64,000 nt of DNA from CAXBMB01 sp052078155. Its GTDB lineage: Bacteria > Pseudomonadota > Alphaproteobacteria > Kiloniellales > DSM-21159. The notes beneath the pieces were generated by a model that ran no database searches, had not been told where the DNA came from, and was given only the letters and a program-made list of their open reading frames with translations. A program made the position numbers and the translations under genes. Location of the stretch: the NCBI GenBank assembly GCA_052078155.1, contig JBQJBP010000001.1, forward strand, positions 248,001 through 312,000, written 5' to 3'. Positions 50,545 through 59,242 of this stretch are shown here, piece after piece; the first letter of the stretch is position 1, and each line of letters opens with the position of its first letter.

Positions 50545-50676
50545 AGTGTGATCGACAGAAGTAGAAGCGCCTTGCGCTCTGCTTCTGTTGTGAATCACCC
50601 TCTACCAGGTTCAAAAGAGGCTTATTCACGTCTTATTTGCAATCACTTCGTAAGTCCAAATAAGACGATAAGACTC
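50543..50676 (-). repeat. Full copy of dispersed three-hairpin repeat, family B
   Basis: 134 bp in reverse orientation. Left hairpin CGTCTTATTTG / CAAATAAGACG is perfect over 11 bp. Right hairpin ACAGAAG / CTTCTGT encloses AGCGC-AAG-GCGCT. The central hairpin GTGAAT / ATTCAC equals family A. It is bounded by TAGAG and CTCTA. Confidence 0.85.
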
Positions 50677-50707
50677 TAATCAGGTCCTGCCTCAACAGAA
50701 TTTTTGC

Positions 50708-50803
50708 TAGTGTCAAACCGGGTTAAGTGGACTCACCAGGTGACAACACTTCAATCGTGAATTTCACTCTTTTCAGTGTTTTAGAGGGTGATTCACTCTC
50801 TAG
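50708..50803 (+). repeat. Partial copy of dispersed repeat, family A
   Basis: Left and central hairpins only: TAGTGTCAAACCGGGTTAAG, GGACTCACCAGGTGA, TTTCAGTGTTTTAGAGGG. The right hairpin is missing. Confidence 0.7.
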
Positions 50804-51250
50804 GCCCCATTGCACGGTTGTTGGGGCCATTTCTCCTGCCTTATCCATTTGTCTCTTTCGCTTGCAGAGGTGTCTGTCGGCAATAGCAGGGCCTTTCTTT
50901 TGAACTCAAACGGCTTGAAGAGAGCCCCCAATCTTTTATATAAGAAATAGTGAATATATATAGCATCGATCTGCCCGGGATCTCGTGCTTTGGTCCGCAC
51001 TTTGTTGTCGCATGATCAGGGTGTCTCGGTTGGGGCTGGAACTCTCTGTGACTGGCTCTCTCAGAGGGTTATCAGCTACTGCCTCAATCCTGGGCAGGAA
51101 GTGATTTCACGGATTGTTTTTTGACTTTAAGCTGCAGAGCAGGAAAGGCGGGATGACCAGAGGCCATTCGCTTTGATTTGGACATTGGTAGGGTCCAGAC
51201 TAAGAAGGTGAAAGAGCCTCGGTTTTTTGAATTTCAGAGTGAGGCGAGGC

Positions 51251-52111
51251 ATGACACCAGACGTATCGGCGTTTTTTGACCCGGAGACCTTCACCATCAG
51301 CTATCTGGTGGTGGACCCGCACAGTGCAGAAGCGGCGGTGATTGATTCGGTCCTGGATTACGACATGATTTCTGGCCGGACTTCGACCAAAACCGCCGAT
51401 CGCTTGCTGCAGGCCATCGCGGAAAAAGGCTGCCAGGTGCGCTGGATCCTGGAAACTCACGTTCACGCCGATCACCTGTCCGCAGCGCCTTACCTGCGGG
51501 AAAAGCTGGGTGCCAGGGTTGGCATCGGCCATCATGTCAGTGACGTGCAGGAAGCCTTCGCAAAGGTCTTCAATCTGGCGGCAGGGGACCGCCCTGAAAA
51601 ACCCTACTTTGATCATACCTTCGTGGATGGGGAGACGTTCGCGCTTGGCGGGCTGGACGTCGAGGTGCTGCACACGCCCGGCCATACACCTGCCTGCATC
51701 AGTTACAAAATCGGGGATGCGGTGTTTGTCGGGGATACCATCTTCATGCCCGACTACGGCTCTGCCCGCTGTGATTTTCCCGGCGGTGATGCGCGCCAGC
51801 TCTATCACTCCATACGCCGGCTTTTGACTTTGCCGCCACAGACACGCCTGTTCATGTGCCATGACTATTCGCCTGGGGGGCGTGAACCTGCCTGGGAAAC
51901 CACTGTCATGGAGCAGCTGGAAAGCAACATTCACATCCATAAGGGTGTAAGCGAAGAGGATTTTGTATCCTTCCGGCAGGAGCGGGATGCGACCCTGTCT
52001 TTGCCGAAACTGCTGGTGCCCTCTGTTCAGATCAACATGCGCGGCGGAGAAAAGCCCGAGCCGGAAGATAACGGCGTGAGTTACGTCAAAGTTCCCCTGG
52101 ACCTCCTGTAA
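51251..52111 (+). CDS. MBL-fold persulfide dioxygenase / Blh-like hydrolase
   Basis: A protein of about 286 residues of the ETHE1-like metallo-beta-lactamase group. Metal site H70-x-H72-x-D74-H75 in ETHVHADHLSAAPYLRE; further ligands in HTPGHTPACISY and FVGDTIFMPDYGSARCDFPGG (Asp), and MCHDY near the C terminus. ETHE1-type enzymes oxidise glutathione persulfide to sulfite. Start ATG 51251 follows GAGGCGAGG; an upstream TTG at 51227 is rejected. Together with the next gene it equals the two halves of the Blh protein of bigR operons, which detoxifies sulfide. Confidence 0.88.
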   Translation: MTPDVSAFFDPETFTISYLVVDPHSAEAAVIDSVLDYDMISGRTSTKTADRLLQAIAEKGCQVRWILETHVHADHLSAAPYLREKLGARVGIGHHVSDVQEAFAKVFNLAAGDRPEKPYFDHTFVDGETFALGGLDVEVLHTPGHTPACISYKIGDAVFVGDTIFMPDYGSARCDFPGGDARQLYHSIRRLLTLPPQTRLFMCHDYSPGGREPAWETTVMEQLESNIHIHKGVSEEDFVSFRQERDATLSLPKLLVPSVQINMRGGEKPEPEDNGVSYVKVPLDLL

Positions 52112-52162
52112 TCAGGCGGACAGCTTCATTCAAACACAGAAAAACAAAGGACAGCCGACAGG

Positions 52163-52594
52163 ATGGTACCTTCAACCAAAATCAACGACAAAGTGAGCAC
52201 GGCAGGCCAGATTGACAGCAGTGATGTGGCCGCCATTGCGGCTGCGGGCTTTACCACCATCATCAACAATCGGCCTGACGGCGAAGAGGGCCCCAGCCAA
52301 CCCACCTCGCAGGCCGTGGGGCAGGCCGCCCGCGATGCCGGTTTGAGCTATCACTATCTGCCGATGACACCCGACAGCCTGACGCCGGAGATGATCGCCG
52401 AGTTCAAGAGCCTGCTGGACGGGGCGGACGGACCGGTTCTTGCACACTGCCGCTCCGGTGCGCGTTCCACCATCCTCTGGGCCCTGACTGAGGTTTCCGC
52501 CGGTCGTCCGATGGAGGATGTGCTGGCAGAAGCCGCCCGCGCCCAGCGCGACCTGTCTGCTGTGGTGCCCCTGCTGCAGCGGTTTGCGCAGTAG
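52163..52594 (+). CDS. DUF442/TIGR01244 sulfurtransferase-like phosphatase
   Basis: A protein of 143 residues. The family core reads VSTAGQIDSSDVAAIAAAGFTTIINNRPDGEE, with a PTP-like P-loop HCRSGARS (catalytic Cys near 99). In Blh this domain is the N-terminal part, fused to the ETHE1-like domain; here it is a separate gene 51 bp downstream of that partner. Probable role is sulfane sulfur transfer in sulfide/persulfide detoxification. GGACAG precedes the ATG. Confidence 0.88.
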   Translation: MVPSTKINDKVSTAGQIDSSDVAAIAAAGFTTIINNRPDGEEGPSQPTSQAVGQAARDAGLSYHYLPMTPDSLTPEMIAEFKSLLDGADGPVLAHCRSGARSTILWALTEVSAGRPMEDVLAEAARAQRDLSAVVPLLQRFAQ

Positions 52595-52615
52595 TCAGCA
52601 GGTATCTGACAGGGG

Positions 52616-53863
52616 TTACAAAGGCAGGCCGCGCAGCAAACGGGGCCTGCCTGGACCTTGTCCCATACCCTGCAGAGTGAGCAACTGACGCAGGGGTGGC
52701 AGGTTCTGCAGCAATCCGGCGGCAACCTTGCGTCCAGCCAGGGCCAATGGATTGCTGCTGCTGGCGGTCAGATTCAAGCCTGTGGTGAACAACCCGGTGG
52801 TCAGGGAATCCGGCAGGCGGGTCATCTGATAGCTGCGTAGCAAGCTGGGCCGACCCAGGTCTTTTTGATCGCGATGGCCCTGAACCAGCAACTCTGCCAG
52901 GCGCGCCACATCCCTTAGCGCCAGATTGAAGCCCTGAGCGTGGATCGGGTGCAGCCCGTGGGCGGCATCTCCGACCAGCACCAGCCGATCCCGGCCGTAG
53001 GCGCGGGCATGGCTGAAGCTTAAGGGGAACGCTGAAAGAGGCGTTTCGAGAGATATGTGACCCAGTCTGGCAGGCAGGATGTCTGCCAGGTGCCGTTGCA
53101 GGTCTTTGGGGTCCGCCGATTGCCAGGCCGTTGCTTCCTTTTCCGGCAGAACCCAGGTCAGGCAGGAGTGGGGTTTTCCCTGCTCAGAAGAAGGAAGGGG
53201 AAGAAATGCCAAAGGCCCACCCGGCAGGAAAGCCTCAAATCCCTGACCGTGGTGGGAACGGTCATGCCCGATTCCCAGAGCCAGAGCCGTTTGTCGAAAG
53301 TTCACCTTCGGGCCATCCAGTCCTGCCATCTGCCGCAGGCGCGACTGGCGACCGTCAGCCGCGACAATCAGGTCGGCGCTAAAGCGCCGGCCGGATTTGC
53401 ACAGCACTTCGGCGCCAGAGGGACTGAGCGTTAGGTCCGCAATCTCTTCTTCGCCCAGGAGAGTCAGGTCGGGTTGCTCCAGAATCGCCTGGAAGAGGCC
53501 ATGCTCCAAGGCCCCACCGGCGATGCCCCAGGACAAGGCCTCGGCGTTGATTTCCTTTGCCTGATAGACAACTTCCTGGGCCGTTGCGGCATCCCGCACG
53601 GTCATGGACTGCAGAGGTTGCGCCTGTTGCTGAAGATAGGGCCACAGGCCCGCCGTCCGCAGGGCGGTGACGGCCCCCAGGTTGATGGACAGACCCCAGC
53701 CAGCCGGGCGCAGGGACGGGGCTTGAGCAGCAGGTGTGAGGGCTTTTTTGTCGAGCAGGGCAACATTTAAGCCCTGGTCTGCCAGAAGCCGCGCCAACAG
53801 CAGGCCCGTGTGACCGGCACCGACGACAAGGCACTGAAAGGAAGAAGAAGGGGTGGAAGTCAT
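52616..53863 (-). CDS. UbiH/Coq6-family FAD-dependent monooxygenase
   Basis: A protein of 415 residues. FAD-binding GxGxxG in LVVGAGHTGLLLARLLADQG, the DG motif LIVAADGRQSRLRQMAGL, and the second FAD motif LVLVGDAAHGLHPIHAQGFNLALRDV. It belongs to the aromatic hydroxylases of ubiquinone synthesis (UbiF, UbiH, UbiI, Coq6), which act on the benzoquinone ring. The exact ring position cannot be deduced; other family members may lie elsewhere. Convergent with the Blh-like pair, separated by only 21 bp. Confidence 0.9.
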   Translation of the reverse strand: MTSTPSSSFQCLVVGAGHTGLLLARLLADQGLNVALLDKKALTPAAQAPSLRPAGWGLSINLGAVTALRTAGLWPYLQQQAQPLQSMTVRDAATAQEVVYQAKEINAEALSWGIAGGALEHGLFQAILEQPDLTLLGEEEIADLTLSPSGAEVLCKSGRRFSADLIVAADGRQSRLRQMAGLDGPKVNFRQTALALGIGHDRSHHGQGFEAFLPGGPLAFLPLPSSEQGKPHSCLTWVLPEKEATAWQSADPKDLQRHLADILPARLGHISLETPLSAFPLSFSHARAYGRDRLVLVGDAAHGLHPIHAQGFNLALRDVARLAELLVQGHRDQKDLGRPSLLRSYQMTRLPDSLTTGLFTTGLNLTASSSNPLALAGRKVAAGLLQNLPPLRQLLTLQGMGQGPGRPRLLRGLPL

Positions 53864-54082
53864 CTCAAAGCCCAGTCTATCGGAATGGCTTGCTATCGGA
53901 GTGTCTTTTGAAATGCTCTGAACTGCAATGGTCGGTGGGGGCGGGTAAATGCCCAGAGCCGTTAGGCCAGGTATCTGTATGAGAGTGAATGCGCGTCACG
54001 TGCAATGGGCGTCCTGATCAAGCAACCAGGCTCTAAGGGCGAGATTTCCTCTGCATTCGTTAGAAAAAAGGGTAGCAGAGGA

Positions 54083-54367
54083 TCAGTCGAAAAGAGCGCG
54101 GCCGGCGGGGGTCATTTTGCAGACCAGCCAGTCGGGTTTTAAGGGGTTGCTGAACCAGGGCTCCGCCCAGCCGTGTTCCAGACAGGCACGGATGGTTCTT
54201 TCGCTGTACAGCTGGCCTTGCTCGTTGAACAGCGGCAGTTTCCCGCCGGGCTGATTCAGTCCGCGGGCCAGATAGGATTTTTGAACCGGAGTGGGGCGGC
54301 CGCTGCGTCCACTGATGGGGATAACTTCAGCTTCGGAATCCTGTTTCTTTTTGGCTTTTGCTGACAT
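54083..54367 (-). CDS. Conserved small protein of unknown function
   Basis: A protein of 94 residues with a Lys-rich N terminus (MSAKAKKKQDS). It contains GRSGRPTPVQKSYLARGLNQPGGKLPLFNEQGQLYSERTIRACLEHGWAEPWF and ends KMTPAGRALFD. The last part resembles the winged-helix ending of small DNA-binding proteins (LT..GR). I do not recognise a named family. It is transcribed alone. Confidence 0.6.
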   Translation of the reverse strand: MSAKAKKKQDSEAEVIPISGRSGRPTPVQKSYLARGLNQPGGKLPLFNEQGQLYSERTIRACLEHGWAEPWFSNPLKPDWLVCKMTPAGRALFD

Positions 54368-54839
54368 GGGCCCGTTCCTATCGTCCGCCTTTTGGCCCCC
54401 CTTGTTCCTGTCTGGCAGGCCGGGATGGCTCTCGTGTTATGGCCCGATAATAGGCGTTGAAGCAGGGGAGTCAAAAAGAGCCTGTGGAGAAGCTGTCGCA
54501 GCCTGCGATGTCAGGCAGTAGGAAAGGCCTATGCCTAGAGAAAAAAACGCTTTAAGTGAAGTCACTAGGTGATATCCCGTAAAGCGCAAATATGTCTCTT
54601 TTCAGTGTTTTAGCGGATGATTCACGGTTTAGTTCCAAGCGTGAAGCACTTCTAACGAAATCGATCATGCTCTAGGGTTTCCGGAAGAAAACCAAGGGGC
54701 TCTGCTGCGAGCAGGGGATGCTGACGGGAGCAGGGAGCGGTCGGGAAAATCTGAACGGGAAGCCTGCCTTGAGTGATCAGACTCCGCGCCTGAAACTCAA
54801 GTGACCTCACCAGATGACCCCTCTTAAACCAGCCTGACG
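54368..54839. other. Intergenic region with a repeat copy
   Basis: About 470 bases; no gene. It contains one full family-A repeat (54537-54673). A second short stretch at 54787-54835 (CAAGTGACCTCACCAGATGA) may be an eroded left arm. Confidence 0.5.
54537..54673 (+). repeat. Full, partly decayed copy of dispersed repeat, family A
   Basis: 137 bp bounded by TAGAG and GCTCTA. Left GAAGTCACTAGGTGAT, central TTTCAGTGTTTTAG..GGATGATTCACGG, right hairpin weakened (CGGTTTAGTT / AACGAAATCG). Confidence 0.75.
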
Positions 54840-54989
54840 TTAGTGCGGTTTCTTGTTTTGGCGTTCCTTGGCCAGTTCAGCCATCACGTAGTGCCGGTAA
54901 TCCTGATCCCAGACCAGGCGGTCCATGTCGAACTTTTCCTGTGGGGAAGCGGCGACGCGTGTGTCTTGAAGTTGCGGGCTGGAAGACAT
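54840..54989 (-). CDS. Small hypothetical protein
   Basis: A protein of 49 residues (MSSSPQLQDTRVAASPQEKF ... AELAKERQNKKPH) starting at 54989 with GAGG upstream. The pattern DMDRLVWDQDYRHYVMAEL looks like a folded helical unit. A longer frame to 55082 lacks support. No function is known to me. Confidence 0.5.
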   Translation of the reverse strand: MSSSPQLQDTRVAASPQEKFDMDRLVWDQDYRHYVMAELAKERQNKKPH

Positions 54990-55284
54990 GGTGTTTTTTC
55001 CTCTGTGTCGACGGGTTTTGTCGTCAGTCATCTTTCCTATGTTGGAATTGCCTGGGGCCGTGGGGTGGTCGAAAAAAGGCAAAATCGTGACCTTTTGCGT
55101 GGTCCAGGCCGGTCATTTGGCCCCAGTCTTTTCTGCCGAGCGGATCTTTCCAAAGGCCGTTCTGCCGGCTTTGATCAGGAGGGCAGAGGGGGCGCCGCAA
55201 CACTCCTATGCCGAGAGGCTGCTTGTTCTGCCTGTCTCATCTTGCGGATACTGTTGCCTCAGATTTTCCAGGAGTTTCATTCTT

Positions 55285-56499
55285 ATGTCGGCGAAACCGT
55301 CTTCCGGTTTAACTCTGTTCTTTTCCAGCATCGGGCACCTTTACGTGCACCTTTTCACGGCCTTCTACTTCGTGATTGCCCTGACGCTGGAGGAAGTCTG
55401 GGCCTTGCCGTACCACGAACTGATTGAATACTGGACGCTGGGGGCATTGCTGGTGGGGCTTGCCGCTTTGCCTGCAGGCTGGATTGCTGACCGCTGGTCG
55501 CCTACAGCCATGATGGTGATTTACTTCCTGGGTCTGGGGGCGTCCTCAATCCTCTGTGGACTGATCGACGGTCCTCTAGCCCTGATGGTTGGCCTGGCGT
55601 CGTTGGGACTTTTCGCTTCCATCTATCACCCGGTTGGCATTGCCTGGCTGGTGTCTGTTTCAAAACAAAAGGGACGGGCCCTGGGCATCAACGGCGTCTT
55701 TGGTGCAGGCGGCGTGGCAGCGGCGGGACTGGTGGCCGGGGGATTGATCGACCTCTTTTCCTGGCGCATGGCTTTCATTCTGCCCGGGGTAATCTGTTTT
55801 GCCACAGGATTGCTCTTCTGGTGGGCGTTAAAGCGGGGGATGATCCAGACCCAGGCGGCAGGAAATGAGCCGCCCAAGGCCGCAAACAGCCGGCGCGATC
55901 TGGTCAAAGCCTTCCTGATCCTGCTGGTTACCCTGACAGTGGTGGGCATTCTGTTTCAGGCCACCCAGGCGGCCCTGCCCAAGGTATTTGATCTGCGTTT
56001 GCAGGATCTTGCCGGGGACGGCGCGCTGGGCGTGGGCCTGCTGGTGGCGGCGGTCTACACCGTTGGCGGCATCACGCAGGTGCTGGGCGGCTATATGGCC
56101 GACCGCCTGCCGCTGAAGAAAGTCTATGTTCTGGGGTTTTTGCTGCAGGTCCCGGCTTTGGCCGGGGTGGCACTGCTGGGGGGCGCACCTTTGGTCGTAA
56201 TAGCCGCGACCTCCGTTCTGCTGTCGACGGCTGTTCTGCCCGCTGAAAACATGATGCTGGCCCGTTTTACCCCGCCGCAGCACCGTTCTCTTGCCTATGG
56301 GGCCAAGTTTGTCCTGGCCTTTGGGACGGCACCGCTTGCCATCTGGTTTGTTTCTGTGGTGCAGGCCCAGACAGCAGAGTTCTTCTGGCTTTTTGCCCCT
56401 CTGGCTGCCCTGGCCGCCATTGCTGCGATCGCGGCTTTCTTCCTGCCGGAAGTGGAGGAAGAAGTCGCCCCAAGCGCACAGCCCCAGGCAGCAGAGTAG
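55285..56499 (+). CDS. Major facilitator superfamily transporter
   Basis: A protein of 404 residues with 12 predicted membrane helices. MFS signature after TM2: GLAALPAGWIADRWSPTAMMV. ASIYHPVGIAWLV and GRALGINGVFGAGGVAAAGLVAG are typical of the fosmidomycin-resistance-like/nitrate-type efflux branch. The C-terminal tail is acidic. Start ATG 55285 follows CCAGGAG; the frame is open 300 bp further up but would overlap the divergent small gene. Substrate unknown. Confidence 0.88.
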   Translation: MSAKPSSGLTLFFSSIGHLYVHLFTAFYFVIALTLEEVWALPYHELIEYWTLGALLVGLAALPAGWIADRWSPTAMMVIYFLGLGASSILCGLIDGPLALMVGLASLGLFASIYHPVGIAWLVSVSKQKGRALGINGVFGAGGVAAAGLVAGGLIDLFSWRMAFILPGVICFATGLLFWWALKRGMIQTQAAGNEPPKAANSRRDLVKAFLILLVTLTVVGILFQATQAALPKVFDLRLQDLAGDGALGVGLLVAAVYTVGGITQVLGGYMADRLPLKKVYVLGFLLQVPALAGVALLGGAPLVVIAATSVLLSTAVLPAENMMLARFTPPQHRSLAYGAKFVLAFGTAPLAIWFVSVVQAQTAEFFWLFAPLAALAAIAAIAAFFLPEVEEEVAPSAQPQAAE

Positions 56500-56508
56500 C
56501 CGTTGCCC

Positions 56509-56575
56509 TGGAGTCTTATCGTCTAATTTGGAATCACGAGGTGATTTCAAACAAGACGTGAATCATCCTCTAAAG
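56509..56575 (+). repeat. Partial copy of dispersed repeat, family B
   Basis: Left hairpin only: GGAGTCTTATCGTCTAATTTG then GGAATCACGAGGTGAT and CAAACAAGACGTGAATCATCC. It directly follows the MFS stop codon by 9 bp. Confidence 0.7.
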
Positions 56576-56612
56576 CGTCTCCTGAGGTTTTAGACAATGG
56601 AAGGGATTACCA

Positions 56613-57017
56613 GTGAGCATTTCCATCACCAGCCTGGATCATCTTGTCCTGACCGTGCGGGACCTGGAAAAAACCTGTCGGTTTTATGAGCAGGTACTGG
56701 GCATGAAAAGGGAGATGTTCGGGGAAGGTCGTCTGGCGCTGACGTTTGGCCGCCAGAAGATCAACCTGCATGCTCATCCCACGCCCCATCAGCCACTGGT
56801 CGCAGATGTGGCCGCCCCTGGCACCGCCGACCTCTGTTTCCTTGCCGAGGGCAGCATGGCGGACATCCTCGCCCACCTCGACTCCTTGAAGGTACCGCTC
56901 TTCCTGGGGCCTGTCCCGCGGACGGGCGCGCAAGGTCCCATAACCTCCGTCTATGTCCGGGACCCTGATCAGAACCTGATTGAGATTTCCGTCCCGACCG
57001 ACCCGACAGAAGGCTGA
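56613..57017 (+). CDS. VOC family protein (glyoxalase/dioxygenase-like)
   Basis: A protein of 134 residues. The vicinal oxygen chelate fold reads ITSLDHLVLTVRDLEKTCRFYEQVLGMK, then KINLHAHPTPH, and ends VYVRDPDQNLIEISVP. Metal ligands H9, H (LHAH) and E near the end are present. GTG start with AAGGGA upstream. Relatives include fosfomycin-resistance and catechol-dioxygenase-like proteins; the substrate is unknown. Confidence 0.85.
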   Translation: MSISITSLDHLVLTVRDLEKTCRFYEQVLGMKREMFGEGRLALTFGRQKINLHAHPTPHQPLVADVAAPGTADLCFLAEGSMADILAHLDSLKVPLFLGPVPRTGAQGPITSVYVRDPDQNLIEISVPTDPTEG

Positions 57018-57056
57018 TTTCTGACAGGTTCGAACAGCTAGGCGAACCAAGAGGGC

Positions 57057-58355
57057 TCACAGCTGTGCCAGGGCCTGATCCAGGTCACGGATGAGATCGT
57101 CTGCCGTTTCCAGGCCCACAGAGAGGCGGACCACATCATTGCCGGCCCCGGCGGCGGTGCGCTGCTCATCGGTCAGCTGTCGGTGGGTGGTGGAGGCCGG
57201 ATGGAGAATGAGGGACCGGGCATCACCGATGTTGGCCAGGTGGCTGAAAAGCTCGACGGATTCCACCAGCTTCTGGCCAGCGTCGTAGCCCCCCTGCAAC
57301 CCGCAGGTAAAGACGGCCCCGGCCCCTTTGGGCAGGTATTTGCGGGCCAGGTCGTGATAGGGGCTGCCGGGCAACCCTGCATGACTGACCCAGGCAACCT
57401 TGGGATGGTCGGCCAGATAGTCAGCGACCGCCAGAGCGTTGGCGCAGTGCCGTTCCATTCTCAGCGCCAGGGTTTCGATGCCCAACAGGGTCAAAAAGGC
57501 GTTCATGGGAGCTTGCGTGGCGCCCAGGTCCCGCAGACCCACCGCATGGGCATGGGTGGTAAAGGCCATATCCCCGAAGGTCTCGTAGAAGGAAAGGCCA
57601 TGATAGGCCGGTTCCGGTTCTGCCAAAGAGGCGAACTTGTCGCTGGCGGCCCAGTTAAAGCGGCCGGAATCGATGATGGCACCCCCCAGGGCCGTGCCGC
57701 TGCCGGACAGGAACTTTGTGGTGGAATGAACCACCAGATCCGCGCCCCAGTCCAGCGGTTGGCAGAGGTAGGGGGTGGCCATGGTGTTGTCGACGATCAG
57801 AGGAATGCTTGCGTCTCTGGCAATGGCTGACAAGCCCTCCAGATCACTGACCACGCCGCCGGGATTGGCCAGGGACTCCACAAAGATGGCTTTGCACTTT
57901 GGTGTCAGGGCCGCGCGCACCTGATCCAGGTCGTCCATGTCCACAAAGCGGGCCTGCCAGTCGAATTTTTTGAACGACTTGCCAAACTGGGTGATGGAGC
58001 CGCCATAAAGCCGGGTCGAAGCCAGGAATTCATCGCCCGGTTCCATAAAGGCAAAGAAGGTGAGCATCTGGGCTGCATGACCGGACGACGTGCAGGTGGC
58101 ACCGCGCCCGCCTTCCAGGGACGCCAGGCGCTCTTCCAGTGTCGCCACAGTAGGGTTGGCCAGGCGGGAATAGATGAAGCCGAAATTCTGCAGGTTGAAC
58201 AGCCCGGCCGCATGCTCTGCGTCATGAAAGACGTAGGAGGTGTTTTGAAAAATCGGCGTCTGACGGGCCCCGGTGATGGGCTCCGGCTGGCTGCCGGCAT
58301 GGATCATACGGGTTTCAAATCCAAAGTCGTGGGCCGGGCGTTTGCTGTCAGACAT
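57057..58355 (-). CDS. metY: O-acetylhomoserine sulfhydrylase / cysteine synthase-like
   Basis: A PLP enzyme of 432 residues of the Cys/Met metabolism family: FETRMIHAGSQPEPITGARQTPIFQNTSYVF, then YSRLANPTVATLEERLASLEGG, VVHSTTKFLSGSG with the PLP lysine, and the C-terminal HPASTTHRQL that is diagnostic for MetY. It makes homocysteine from O-acetylhomoserine and sulfide. Start ATG 58355 (MSDSKRPAHDFGFET) rather than the longer frame to 58418. Next on the same strand is the CoA-binding protein gene, a common pair. Confidence 0.95.
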   Translation of the reverse strand: MSDSKRPAHDFGFETRMIHAGSQPEPITGARQTPIFQNTSYVFHDAEHAAGLFNLQNFGFIYSRLANPTVATLEERLASLEGGRGATCTSSGHAAQMLTFFAFMEPGDEFLASTRLYGGSITQFGKSFKKFDWQARFVDMDDLDQVRAALTPKCKAIFVESLANPGGVVSDLEGLSAIARDASIPLIVDNTMATPYLCQPLDWGADLVVHSTTKFLSGSGTALGGAIIDSGRFNWAASDKFASLAEPEPAYHGLSFYETFGDMAFTTHAHAVGLRDLGATQAPMNAFLTLLGIETLALRMERHCANALAVADYLADHPKVAWVSHAGLPGSPYHDLARKYLPKGAGAVFTCGLQGGYDAGQKLVESVELFSHLANIGDARSLILHPASTTHRQLTDEQRTAAGAGNDVVRLSVGLETADDLIRDLDQALAQL

Positions 58356-58399
58356 GGCTTTTTCAGGATCGCTGTTAGAGGGAAAAGGTTGGAGACTTA

Positions 58400-58520
58400 G
58401 CGTTTGAAGAGGATTCACTCTGTGAGGACGCTTACTTCGTGAACCGCGTTTCAGGGTTTCAGAGGGTGGGGCACGGTTTGGTTTTGGGCACTAAAGGCTA
58501 TAGCCAAACCGATCCTTCTC
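58400..58520 (+). repeat. Decayed copy of dispersed repeat
   Basis: Right hairpin still readable as CGGTTTGG ... CCAAACCG; central GTTTCAGAGGGTG; left AGGATTCACTCTGTGAGGACG. The inner stem of the right hairpin has changed to TTTGGGCACTAAAGGCT. Confidence 0.5.
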
Positions 58521-58545
58521 AAAGAGGTGCCCCCGGGGGGAGGGC

Positions 58546-59049
58546 TCAGATGGCCCTGACTTTCGGGCGCTTTGAGCTGATGATCTTGCTGTCGAAACCG
58601 CCCCAGGAAAGCTCCCGGTTCAGTCGGCCGAACTCGATTTTCGGGCAGCGGTTCATCACCACCTTCAAGCCTGCTGCTTCGGCCCGTTCAGCGGCGGCCT
58701 GGTTGATCACCTCCAGCTGCATCCAGACGGTCTTGATGCCTTTATCTTCCGCCAGGGCGATGGCGTCGTCCGTGATAACCCCAGCAGCGTCGGAGTTTCG
58801 GAAGATATCCACCATTTCATAAGCACAAGGAATCTCAGACAGGTCTTTGTAGACCCGTTCCCCCAGGATCTCGCCGCCTGCCTGACCCGGATTGACGGGA
58901 ATGACCCGATAGCCTTTGTCCTGAAGATACTTCATGGCGAAGTAGGAGGGGCGGTTCCATTTGGCGCTGGCGCCCACCATGGCGATGGTTCGCGTTTCCT
59001 GCAAAATCTCACGCAGATAGGCGTTGGGGTAGGTGTCGTGATCTGTCAC
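58546..59049 (-). CDS. CoA-binding protein (YccU-like)
   Basis: A protein of 167 residues. A Rossmann CoA-binding domain: IAMVGASAKWNRPSYFAMKYLQDKGYRVIPVNPGQAG, EILGERVYKDLSEIP, VWMQLEVINQAAAERAEAAGLKVVMNRCPKIE. It resembles the N-terminal domain of succinyl-CoA synthetase alpha but lacks the phospho-His domain. Function unknown; usually next to metY, as here. GTG start. Confidence 0.88.
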   Translation of the reverse strand: MTDHDTYPNAYLREILQETRTIAMVGASAKWNRPSYFAMKYLQDKGYRVIPVNPGQAGGEILGERVYKDLSEIPCAYEMVDIFRNSDAAGVITDDAIALAEDKGIKTVWMQLEVINQAAAERAEAAGLKVVMNRCPKIEFGRLNRELSWGGFDSKIISSKRPKVRAI

Positions 59050-59075
59050 CGGTCTAACGGTCCTTGCCTGGCTCT

Positions 59076-59155
59076 AGAGTCAAATCGGTTTAAGTGGACT
59101 CACTAGGTGATAACACTTGAAGCGTGAAACTCTTTTCAGTGTTTTAGAGGATGAA
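59076..59155 (+). repeat. Partial copy of dispersed repeat, family A
   Basis: Left and central part identical to the 39630 copy (TAGAGTCAAATCGGTTTAAG, GGACTCACTAGGTGATAACAC) to GTTTTAGAGGATGAAC; the right hairpin is missing. Confidence 0.8.
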
Positions 59156-59242
59156 CAGCGAGGGTGTGTCTCATCTTTGGTTGGGTCGGGCTGGTCTATT
59201 GGGTCGGGTGCTTGTTTTCAAAGTCGGGCCACAAAGACATAG

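Larger units (their letters stand above)
50127..51250. other. Gene-poor stretch with repeats before the MBL gene
   Basis: About 1.1 kb. It contains one possible 46-codon gene (50404-50544), a family-B repeat copy (50543-50676), and a partial family-A copy (50708-50803). The last 400 bases hold no recognisable feature except the promoter expected for the MBL gene. Confidence 0.5.

Noticed and set aside
57057..58545. SAM riboswitch before metY
   Set aside because: The short leader on the minus strand shows no SAM-II or SAM-I-like conserved core that I can recognise.
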